Below, one piece after another: positions 55,430-64,000 of a DNA stretch of 64,000 nucleotides. The translations under genes and the position numbers were made by a program. The notes under the pieces are model-generated. The model saw nothing but the letters and a program-made list of their open reading frames with translations. It searched no databases and was not told the DNA's origin. The stretch's first letter is position 1. Every line of letters begins with the position of its first letter. The DNA is from Brachionus rotundiformis. Its lineage: Eukaryota; Rotifera; Eurotatoria; Ploima; Brachionidae. The stretch covers positions 203,978-267,977 of the forward strand of contig JAESIW010000207.1 of NCBI GenBank assembly GCA_016802295.1, in the 5' to 3' direction.

Positions 55430-56380
55430 ATGGATAGAATAAACGAAAACTTTAATGAAATAAGCCGGCTCTTAGTAGAAGCTGAACAAGATTGTGAAAG
55501 ATCGAGGTTCTGTTTTGCAGAGATTAAACCAAGGCTAGTTGAAATTGAACAAAATTATCATGAACTGGAAAGAGATTATAATGAGTTAGTAAAAGCAAAT
55601 CGTACAATTGGCAATCTAAATGCAAACGAATTGGTAAGAAGAAGGCAAGAACTAAATGAACTCGAAAACAACGGAAAAGAACTTGAACAAAAGATAAATA
55701 TATTAGAAAAATATTTGAAAAGGAAAAAAAGAGAAACCGATGATTTTATTAAAAACAATGTCTCATCTCATATAGGAGGATTAAAAGAAAAATTAATATG
55801 CTTTAAAAATCATGTAGGAAATTTTCAAAATACATTAAGATCAAATAGTGACAGAAAAAAAGAATTATCGGGAGCTATTTTGAATGAAAGAGCAAATTTT
55901 GATGCCCGTGTTACAGAAATACGTAATAGAAGAAATAATCTTATTCAACTAGAAGCAGATAGAAATGATCTCTTTAATAATAAACAGAATTATTTCCGAG
56001 ATTATGAACAATACTTGAATCAAAAAGATAATTTTGTTTCAGGAAGAGACGGTCAATTGCTAAATCTACAACAAGAATTAAACAATAATTTTAATAATCA
56101 TGCTAACAATTTAAATAATCAGATAACTGAACATTTTAATTATTTAGAAAAATTAATCGAAAATAAAGCACAAATTAATGATAGAATTGATCAAGAATTT
56201 AAAAACTGTGATCAATTAATAAATAACTATGATATATCTTTTAGGACTATTGACAATCGTATTTTACAGGATAACAATTTTAGATGGCGAAATAGTTTTT
56301 TTATAAATTTTTTGTTTATTTTATTAACAGGCTATACTCTTAATTTAGCATTTTTTTTTCTCTTAAGATTATTTAAATAA
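55430..56380 (+). CDS. tail-anchored coiled-coil protein B
   Basis: 316 residues, single exon, start MDRINENFNEISRLLVEAEQ. Long coiled coil throughout (ELERDYNELVKANRTIGNL; LNELENNGKELEQKINILEK). A C-terminal hydrophobic segment of about 25 residues (FFINFLFILLTGYTLNLAFF) is followed by LLRLFK. It has the same architecture and size as its two neighbours but lower sequence similarity and no central Cys cluster. It is possibly an older member of the same family. Confidence 0.7.
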   Translation: MDRINENFNEISRLLVEAEQDCERSRFCFAEIKPRLVEIEQNYHELERDYNELVKANRTIGNLNANELVRRRQELNELENNGKELEQKINILEKYLKRKKRETDDFIKNNVSSHIGGLKEKLICFKNHVGNFQNTLRSNSDRKKELSGAILNERANFDARVTEIRNRRNNLIQLEADRNDLFNNKQNYFRDYEQYLNQKDNFVSGRDGQLLNLQQELNNNFNNHANNLNNQITEHFNYLEKLIENKAQINDRIDQEFKNCDQLINNYDISFRTIDNRILQDNNFRWRNSFFINFLFILLTGYTLNLAFFFLLRLFK

Positions 56381-57175
56381 TTCATTTTTGTAAAAGAATA
56401 TTTTTAGTCTAATATCAAATGATGAAAAACAAATAAGAAATAGAAATGACACACAAAAAACCTATTAAATTTAGTGTGATTATTATAATTTAATCATCCC
56501 GCATTTCTTAGAATTAAAAAACTATTTTGAGAACTGGTAAGCTTTTGGCAAACTGATTAAAATTTTACATTTTAATATTTTTTGTTAATTTTTTAAAATA
56601 TTGCACATAAAATATAAAAATGTGAAAATATAAATATTTTAAATTTTAAACATTTCGGCTAAATTTTAAAATTTAAAATTTACTATATCAAATAGTTCGA
56701 CTTTCGTTATAAGACTTATAATAATTATTTCATTTAGTAAAATTATCAAAACCAGGTAGATTGTAGCTTATAATAATTCTTAATGAATTTTTTTTTTTTT
56801 AAATATTTTTTTATTTTTTTTAAAATGCTATAAATAAAAATTACTTTCAAAAATTTAATATGATTGTACTGCACGCAAAATCAAAATCAAATACCCTTTG
56901 TTAATCCTATTTTTTATTTGAAAAAAAAACTGATTAATTGGTAAAATTTAAAATAGACTTTTTTGACATTTTTTTTATTATTAAATTTTGACATCGTGTT
57001 GGGTTATTGCATCATCAACAACATTATCATCATCGTTCAGGTCATTAATATTAAAAAACCCAAAAATATTTTTCCTATTTACCATTTTCTTCGCCTACTC
57101 CGTCTTCTGAAGACAAATAGTTTGAGACATGTGAAATGGAAAAGAGTCAGTGACCCTTTAACAAATAAATAAATT
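56381..57175. other. intergenic, nothing recognised
   Basis: AT-rich. A short ORF at 56963-57172 is hydrophobic by composition and not convincing. Confidence 0.4.
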
Positions 57176-57345
57176 GCTTTATGTCCCAGTTGTAGCTACA
57201 TTTTTAAGAGATAAGGCTGAGAGAGCTTTTCAAGAGAATTAGATTAGTTAACGGATAGAAAAGTCTCTTAGTACTGAACAATTTTTTACTAATGAGATAC
57301 TAAATGCAAGCTTAGACAGATTCAAATTTCAAATTTTTATAAAAT
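57176..57345 (+). pseudogene. possible hAT C-terminus fragment
   Basis: Reads LYVPVVATFLRDKAERAFQE, two stops, RIEKSLSTEQFFTNEILNAS. The AERAF..R..LS order resembles the hAT dimerisation region. Short and uncertain. Confidence 0.25.
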
Positions 57346-57509
57346 AATTTTTAGACTCTGAATAAGGCTTCATATAGACAAAAGCGGTGAGTTCGTATTT
57401 AAATCAAAGATCTTAGATAAAAAACAATTTTATTAAACAAAATTTAATTTGTGATTTTTTCATTAAAATAAATTTCCAGAAGATTAAAATAATTTTAATA
57501 ATTTGAAAT

Positions 57510-58312
57510 AATTGTTTACATTAATGACTTACCAAACATTTTAGAAAATCAATGTCAGATATTCGCTGGTGACACAAAGTTGATGTCAAATGTAAACAGA
57601 GTGGAATCATGTTTAGCTTTAGAGAATGATCTTGATAAAATATCAAGATAGACGAACGACTGGTTAATCAAGCTAAACGAAGATAAATGTAAAGTAATGC
57701 ACTGTGGTAAAAATAATAATTTCAACTACACAATTCAACAAACGAGTATTTCGAAAACAGAGGTGGAACGAGATCTAGGGATAATAATTACGAACAATTT
57801 TAAGTTTTCCAAACAAGTCAACACCGCTGAAAATAAAGCTAATTCAGTTCAAAAAGACGAGCGATCAACTTCCAGAACCAAGAAACAGTAAAAAGGTTGT
57901 AAAAAGTTTTTGTTAGACCTTATCTTGAATATGGAGTACAAGTTTGGAACCCGTACTTAAAAAAAGACATCAAGGTGTTAGAATCAGTCTAGAGAAGAGC
58001 TACTAAATTGGTTCCAGAGCTAAAAAGCTAAGCTATTCAGAAAGATTAGTTGCATTGATCTGATCGAGATGTTTAAAATTAAAAAAGGGCACGACAAGAT
58101 TAACTGGCATGTACCCCTAGTTTTCAAGTGTAATCCAGAAAACATGTCAGCAACAGAGTGGTCAATGTTTGGAATCGACTTGTCAGAGTTGTAAACTCAG
58201 ACACAGTAAATCTTTTAAAAACAAAATCAAGCTATTATGATGAGGCTTAACTCTCGTTCCTTGTGCTTGCACATTATAGCTTTCATTTTATTATTATTAT
58301 TATTATTATAAG
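57510..58312 (+). pseudogene. LINE 3' part (CR1-like), copy 1
   Basis: Begins with INDLPNILENQCQIFAGDTK: motif C reads FAGD instead of FADD, losing a catalytic Asp. It continues with WLIKLNEDKCKVMHCGKNN, TEVERDLGIIITNNFKFSKQ, then across breaks LNMEYKFGT and DLIEMFKIKKGHDKINW. It ends in an ATT microsatellite (58283-58311), the usual tail type. The 5' part is missing. Confidence 0.8.
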
Positions 58313-58314
58313 AA

Positions 58315-58570
58315 AAGATGGATTTTTTCTTTATTGAAAACAATTGAATTTACACTATCTGAAAACTGCATTGAATTAGTTTCTTGATATATAGTGTTTG
58401 ATGGTAGATTCTTTTTATCTCTTATAATTAAATTAAAAAGATCAAGATTTAACAATTTAAATCGAATATCAACTTAATTCATTTTTTTGGCATATTGAAG
58501 TTTATGATCATGCTCAAAAATTTTATCAAAAATAAAAAATCCATCTTTGGATTGAATTTTCCAATTAAAC
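58315..58570 (-). pseudogene. unassigned coding-like stretch with one stop
   Basis: The minus strand is open for about 85 codons except for one TAA: SKDGFFIFDKIFEHDHKLQY, AKKMN, stop, VDIRFKLLNLDLFNLIIRDK, KNLPSNTIYQETNSMQFSDS, VNSIVFNKEK. It is well beyond chance for this base composition. No domain was recognised. Confidence 0.35.
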
Positions 58571-59255
58571 AATTATTTATTAAATTTAAAAAATATTTCT
58601 CTTTAATATAAAAAAAATTCTAATTCCATTTTTGTTCCATTAATAATGCAAGAACAGAGCCGTCATTAGCAATTTCTTACTCAGTGTTCATTCTCTAAAG
58701 ACTATATTTAAACAAAATAAAAAATTAAACAAAAAGAGAATATTGTTCTTTAATGAATCTTAGAAAATCTACTTAGTCTTTTATGTTTAATTTATAATTT
58801 GTTATAAATAATTTTTTTATACAAAAATAATAAAAAAATAAAAGTAAATTTTAAAAACTAGCTTTTGCTCAGGTCGGTTATTAAATCAAGATCTGAGCTC
58901 CAACTTGGATACATTTTTATTCAAACTCACACGAATGAATAAACTTGGTAAAATAGCTTTTGAATAGAATTATTATATTTTTAGCCAATTTTAATGATCA
59001 TAAAAACTTGATGACAAAATAACCAATATTTGTGTCTCGTAAAATACAATAAAATTAATTACTTTATAATTTTTGTTTTAAAAAAAATACATTATTCTTC
59101 ATACTTATAATAATATAATAAATAGCCGAATTATCAACCTTCTTTTTAAAATTTTAATACTACTTCTAAATGATTATTAATTATTAGCTTAATTAAGAAA
59201 ACAAAAATTTTTAATATGTTCTAGTTAAGAAACGAATTAGAACAATTTCGCTTTA
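58571..59255. other. intergenic, nothing recognised
   Basis: AT-rich. No ORF or repeat of note. Confidence 0.5.
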
Positions 59256-60146
59256 CTATAATCTTAATAAGCTAATAAGGAAAAAAAAACAAAATACGGC
59301 TATAGTGTATTTGAAAATAACCCAAAAATTATCTGGTCTTCCAAAATAAAAATTTAGTCTATTGTCTAAATCTATTAACCTAGCATTTTTATTATCTAAG
59401 AATTTTGAAAATCTTGATAAATGTCCTCTAAAACTCAACAATCTATCACCAAACCCATCCAATATTTGGTGAATTTTTGTGATTATCTGATTTGAATTTT
59501 CGTCTATTTTTGTTAAATGGGCAATTTGTTGCCAATTTTGTCTATTAAGTATTCTTCTAGCATGATCAAATCTTCCTGAAAATTCATTTCTAAAATTGTC
59601 ATTAAATCGATTTATTTCATCATCTAGTTCATTTCTAAATATTTCCAAATCTATGGGATCTGGTAAATTAGGTTGACCGTAAAGATTCAAAATAATTTCA
59701 AGATGCTCATTGATGCATCTATAATTATTACATAAATTTTGATCTTTTTCATTTGAATCAAAACTTTGTGCCCCTGCTTGGTCAATCAGTGACCTAATTT
59801 GATCTATAATTTCTACTTCTCTTTCAATTGTACGAATTATTCTCTGAATACACTCTTCACAACAACACGTTTCGTTATCTATTTGAACTTGAGTTTGATC
59901 TATAAGCTCTTGAGTAGTAGCAATTTTTTGTCTAGCATTTCCAATATTTACTGTTATTGGAGCCAATTCTGCTTGATGATTTTCTAATGTAACCTGATAT
60001 GTTCTTCTAAGACTAGTGTAATTAGCGTTAAATTGGTCGATTCTATTTCTTAAATGATTCAATTGAGCTACTAAAAGTCTTGTTTTGGCAATAGAAGCTA
60101 CATCTGTTCTCAAGAGTTGATCTATTTCTTCAATCAATTGATTCAT
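59256..60146 (-). CDS. tail-anchored coiled-coil protein C (paralog of A)
   Basis: 296 residues, single exon. The start MNQLIEEIDQLLRTDVASIA matches protein A (MNNLIEAINANL..SIV..TR). A Cys cluster at 94-96 and 99 (CCCEEC) is followed by IQRIIRTI, as in A. The coiled coil continues to about 265, then one membrane segment (FKYTIAVFCFFFLISLL) and RL at the very end. A TATATAAAA sequence abuts the ATG, so transcription may start inside the annotated frame or an upstream TATA is used. Function unknown. Confidence 0.75.
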   Translation of the reverse strand: MNQLIEEIDQLLRTDVASIAKTRLLVAQLNHLRNRIDQFNANYTSLRRTYQVTLENHQAELAPITVNIGNARQKIATTQELIDQTQVQIDNETCCCEECIQRIIRTIEREVEIIDQIRSLIDQAGAQSFDSNEKDQNLCNNYRCINEHLEIILNLYGQPNLPDPIDLEIFRNELDDEINRFNDNFRNEFSGRFDHARRILNRQNWQQIAHLTKIDENSNQIITKIHQILDGFGDRLLSFRGHLSRFSKFLDNKNARLIDLDNRLNFYFGRPDNFWVIFKYTIAVFCFFFLISLLRL

Positions 60147-60199
60147 TTTTATATAAAAATAAGCAATATATTTTCAGATAATTATTTACGTTCCTTTAA

Positions 60200-60560
60200 C
60201 ACATTATACTCCAATATTCTAAAATTATGGTAAAAAGTAATAGAAATAGCTATGACAACTGGCAAACCGATTTTTAGCTTTATAAAAATCTGCTCGGTGA
60301 ATTATTTTGTAAATTGATCAAATTAAGAGGCTTGACTTAAAAACAAATAAATTGTAGTTCGTTATTTAAATAAATTAAAAAAAACAGAAAATTTTTTAAT
60401 TATTAGAATGTGAAGAAAAAAGAAAAAAATTAAAATTAGACTTGAAAATTATCACATTACTTTTAGAAAAAAAATCAAATTAGCTTTTCATAGCACATGA
60501 TACCGTATTCACAAACTATGGTAAAAGGTAATTAAAATAGCTATGGCAACTTAACAATTA
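60200..60560. repeat. pair of direct repeats upstream of protein C
   Basis: TATGGTAAAAAGTAATAGAA at about 60226 recurs as TATGGTAAAAGGTAATTAAA at about 60521. Both are followed by ATAGCTATG.CAACT and preceded by similar CACAT-ATAC-ATTC text. They may be promoter elements of the divergent side or an old duplication. Confidence 0.5.
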
Positions 60561-60719
60561 TTTTTAAATTGAAATAATTTTTAATTCAGAAAAATTTGCT
60601 CTGACAAAAAAAAATTTATTAAGTATTTTATTGAGAAATAGTTAGATCTTAAATTTTGTGTTGATTTTTGTCTACATTGGCGAAAAAAGCTTCAATAACG
60701 TTACCATCTGAAATTATTT

Positions 60720-61515
60720 AGGTAAAAAGGTTGTATAAAGCTTTTGTTAGACCTTATCTTGAATATGGAGTACAAGTTTGGAACCCGTACTTAAAAAAAG
60801 ACATCAAGGTGTTAGAATCAGTCTAGAGAAGAGCTCCTAAATTGGTTCCAGAGCTAAAAAGCTAAGCTATTCAGAAAGATTAGTTGCATTGACTTTAACC
60901 AGTCAAGAGACCAGAAGATAAAGAGGGGATCTGATCGAGATGTTTAAAATTAAAAAAGGGCACGACAAGATTAACTGGCATGTACCCCTATTCTTCAAGA
61001 ATAATCCAGAAAAACCTGTTTCGTCCAATCCCTAGACGTCATGGTTTTACGTAAGAAAAGCAAAGTAAAATTTTTGATCAAATTTCAAGCGCTCAATCTT
61101 GCTCAAATATTTTTAGATGCGCAATTAAATTTCATCGCTGATTTTTTATTCTTTCAACATTTCAGAGCTTTATTTTCAAACTTTTGGAAAAAAAGGATTG
61201 TAATTTCTAAAAATGCAATGAAATTTAATTGCGCATCTAAAAATGTTTAAGCAAGACTGAGCGCCTGAAATTTGATCAAAAATTTTACTTTGCTGTAAGA
61301 AAGACAATTACTAAAGAACTGTGAGCAAAGATTTAATTTTTCAGCAACAGAGTGGTCAATGTTTGGAATCGACTTGAAAGAGTTGTTATTAACTCAGACA
61401 CAGTGAATGTTTTTTTAAAAACAATTTTGACAAACTTGATTTAAACAAGCTATTATAGTGAGGCTTAACCCTCGTTCCATGTGCTTGCACATTATAGCTT
61501 TCATTTATTATTATT
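60720..61515 (+). pseudogene. LINE 3' part, copy 2, split by a MITE
   Basis: Almost the same as 57900-58300: AGACCTTATCTTGAATATGG through AGCTTTCATT and a TTATT-rich tail. Readable text includes DLIEMFKIKKGHDKINW, FRPIPRRHGF and, after the MITE, ERQLLKNCEQRF. It keeps about 45 bp (TTTAACCAGTCAAGAGACCA region) that copy 1 lacks. Confidence 0.8.
61059..61294. mobile_element. 236-bp MITE with 8-bp target duplication
   Basis: About 80-bp inverted ends (AGCAAAGTAAAATTTTTGAT.. against its complement) lie around a 70-bp centre, flanked on both sides by GTAAGAAA (61051-61058 and 61295-61302). An 8-bp duplication points to hAT-type mobilisation. There is no coding capacity of its own. Confidence 0.9.
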
Positions 61516-61985
61516 ATATTATTATTTTTAAAGTTTAATTTTTAAAAATAAAAAATAAAATTAGGTTAAATCTAAAAAAATAGTTCTGGTCCACAATGTG
61601 AACATTTGTTTGCAAATTATGTAAACTACCGCCTAAAGACCAGACTTTATTCAATAAGCTTGTGATCAATATTAAAAAGTGATCTGTTACACCTAAAATA
61701 TTTACTTAAACGAGCAAAATTTGAAAAAAAAACTTCTTAATTAGATTGAAAAAGATTTTTTTGATAATATAAATTATAGGTAATAAAAAATTTTGTTCTA
61801 AAAATATGCAAGCTATAATAAGTTAAAAATGACCATTTTTTTTATGAAAATAAAAACTGATTGACAAAATTATATAACTGAGTAATTAAATAGACTTTTT
61901 AAACATTTTTTACCATTCAATTTTTCCATTGTAAAAAAAAATTTTCTCTAATAAATGCAACATGGGATGGATTTATTTTATTTAT
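61516..61985. other. intergenic, nothing recognised
   Basis: AT-rich without a usable frame. Confidence 0.5.
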
Positions 61986-61989
61986 CATT

Positions 61990-62320
61990 CTTTAAAACAA
62001 TAATTTAGAGGAAACAGTTCCTCTTGGCAGCTCCGAACGGCGCAGTGCCTTCTTTTCAGTCAACCTGTTAGGAATATTTTTGCAATCTATCAATGTAGCT
62101 TTTAAAAAATTGGATGGATTTATAATAGTAATAATATGAGCCACACAGGCACAACCTGTAGAGTAAACCTAGAATAAATGACTTAAGGACCAAGATTTGT
62201 TTACTAGAAATTGATCAGACACTTAAAAAATTATCCAATTTCTTTCTAAAGTTGTCTTTTGAATTTACTGCTAATACTTGTTTAACATAATTATTATTAT
62301 TGTGACACGCTTTACATGTT
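61990..62320 (-). pseudogene. LINE 3' end on the minus strand
   Basis: Reads LNKYxxVNSKDNFRKKLDNF, LSV and a stop (a usual LINE C-terminus, FKxxLD), then 3' sequence. Near 62005-62080 it reads IPNRLTEKKALRRSELPRG. A TTATTATTATT tract lies at the 62300 side. Confidence 0.45.
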
Positions 62321-62704
62321 ATGTAAATTTAAAAAATAAATAATTTTATAGAAATATTTTTTCAACTAATTGATTAGATTAATTTTTATAATTGCAAATT
62401 TATTAGCTCAATTTTTGTTAAGTCTTTTTTTAATTTTAAAAATATTAGTTGGAAAATATTTAATTTGGTTATCTAGACCTCAGAGAAACTATGAGCTAAT
62501 TTGGTCTTAAGTTTTGACCGATATGTATCAAAAATAGATGAATTTGATGATAGTGAACAGCTTTTAATATCATTTTCTTAAGTTTGATCGGATGGGTGTT
62601 CCTGGAGACTGACTATTTTATTTTAAATAAGAAAAAATATGTTATTTTAGCTGTTGGTTAATTCCAAATTATTTTATCCGACCTATTTTATCATGAATCT
62701 TAGT

Positions 62705-63665
62705 TTTTTTAGCTCTGAGTGGAGTTCCGCAAGGGTCTGTACTTGGACCCCTACTATTTGTTCTGTACATAAATGACCAACCTGACTGCGTTTCAAATAG
62801 AATGAAATTGTATGCAGATGACTCAAAAATACTTTGCATTGTTAATAATGTTTATGAGAGAGCGATGGTGCAGAAAGATCTGGATGCAGTGTGTCAATGG
62901 ATAGAGGTCTGGCGTATGGGACTGTGTGCTGAAAAATGCAATGCATTTCGGCAGACTAAATGGAAGGCATGAATATGCACAAAAAAGCAACAGGAATCTA
63001 ATACTTGCGACCACAGAGTGTGAAAGGGATCTTGGAGTGATTGTTTCATCAGATTTAAAGTGGACCAGCCAAGTGAAAAGCGCTTGTGCGAAAGCGAGTA
63101 GGGTACTTGGAATGCTAAAGCGAACGTTTACAAGTAGAGAGGAAAGACTGTGGGTAAGATTGTATATATCCATGGTGAGACCACACCTAACTTAGCAGTG
63201 CAGATTTGGAATCCAAGTATGAAAATGTACGTGAATGCGTTGGAAAAAGTGCAAGAGAGGGCAACAAAAATAAGTCGTTAAGAAACATGCCGTATGAAAT
63301 GAGGCTGACAAAACTAGGACTGACAAAGCTGAGTGAAAAAAGGGTGAGAGGAGACTTGATTGAAATGTACAAATTAGTTAATGGAATAAAAAAAGTAAGC
63401 ATGGTAAAAAATCTGGTGAACAAATCAGAAAACAAGGGATCAGCCGCAGGATTAAGAGGAAATAGCATTAGAGTTCAGAGAGATAATTTCCCAGCTCAAA
63501 TTAGAAACGATTTTGCGGCTGCAGTAAGTGCCAGACATGTATTTTTCTCAAATAGAGTAGTTCCGCATTGGATTAATTTGCCAGAAAATGTGGTGAAATC
63601 CAAGTCAACCGCTTATTTTTAAATGGCTTTAGATAATTTCAACGTAATTGGCTGCTAAAAAAATA
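62705..63665 (+). pseudogene. CR1-like LINE reverse transcriptase 3' half, near-intact
   Basis: LSGVPQGSVLGPLLFVLYIN (motif B) and MKLYADDSKIL (motif C, both catalytic Asp present) are followed by thumb text (ERDLGVIVSSDLKWTSQVKS) and the C-terminal region (MRLTKLGLTKLSEKRVRGDL, IEMYKLVNG). It ends near NFNVIGC. Frame breaks occur near 62935 and 63193. Higher GC and better preservation than other copies suggest the youngest LINE here. It is 5'-truncated at about 62705. Confidence 0.85.
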
Positions 63666-64000
63666 TCGACTCTTGAATGTATTAGAACTCTAGTTGGACA
63701 TAGAGGTTTTCTCACTTCTCTCAAAAATTTGATTTTGTAATTAGATGAGATGACACCAAAAATGGAGAAATAATAAGTTTGGACATGGATGAATCAGGAA
63801 CTTGTATGCTTTCTCAAATGATCCTGTTTTAGGATATTACAATCGAGGAAATTGGTAACTGGCTCTCAAACAGGCAAAATTAAAATCTGATCTAATGAAC
63901 AGATACTTTTCGAATATCATGAAAAGACTTGCCGGGGCTGATCAATTTCATGACCAGCTGATCTTAAAATTTAAAAAACAATATTTTTCAAACCATATTT
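63666..64000. other. window end, nothing recognised
   Basis: No frame longer than a few tens of codons and no known element end. Confidence 0.4.

Noticed and set aside
61041..61250. 69-codon ORF near the LINE 3' end
   Set aside because: It lies within the inverted ends of the 236-bp MITE and has no independent coding evidence.
62823..63468. Minus-strand ORFs over the last LINE
   Set aside because: They are antisense to the reverse transcriptase, which reads clearly on the plus strand.

Overview
The window is strongly AT-rich and eukaryotic. Introns of about 70 nt or more with GT..AG ends, TATA-type promoters and signal-peptide genes are visible, and most of the DNA is nested, decaying transposons (LINE/CR1-like, hAT, MULE with a FLYWCH finger, Tc1/mariner, pogo/Tigger, Ty3/gypsy). 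This suits a small invertebrate. A rotifer such as Brachionus would fit the base composition and element mix, but nothing here proves the taxon.

Layout. 1-6.4 kb: gene-poor, with a foldback element, a direct-repeat pair, a Ty3/gypsy integrase remnant and a decayed 3' end of the zinc-ribbon/vWA gene family. 6.45-25.1 kb: a very large inverted repeat. The inner arms (about 9070-14339 and 16719-21988, paired by x+y=31058) look almost identical; an older, more diverged outer pair lies at about 6450-7812 and 23752-25110. Each inner arm carries an intact 138-codon secreted Cys-rich protein gene, a candidate peptide-precursor exon, an old LINE reverse-transcriptase fragment and a hAT transposon end. 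The 2.38-kb spacer holds a truncated vWA gene joined to hAT sequence. 25.2-51.4 kb: two tandem direct copies of the ancestral unit (U1 and U2) and the start of a third. The unit order is secreted-protein exon, LINE fragment, 138-aa gene, peptide ORF, vWA gene, dibasic peptide precursor. U2 (about 43.0-51.2 kb) is the cleanest and holds an intact 901-aa zinc-ribbon/vWA gene. U1 has been invaded by a LINE, hAT, a 2.8-kb MULE with a 9-bp target duplication, and a 4.04-kb element with long terminal inverted repeats whose spliced small genes I cannot assign.

52-60 kb is a different neighbourhood. It has an in-frame-interrupted ORF pair and three single-exon coiled-coil proteins of about 300 residues, each ending in one membrane segment; two are clear paralogs. 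57-64 kb is mostly LINE 3' ends, one of them split by a 236-bp MITE with an 8-bp target duplication.

The main stories are the palindrome, the repeated cassette of secreted and vWA genes, the unassigned 4-kb TIR element, the tail-anchored coiled-coil cluster, and several small hairpin insertions that look like template switching.
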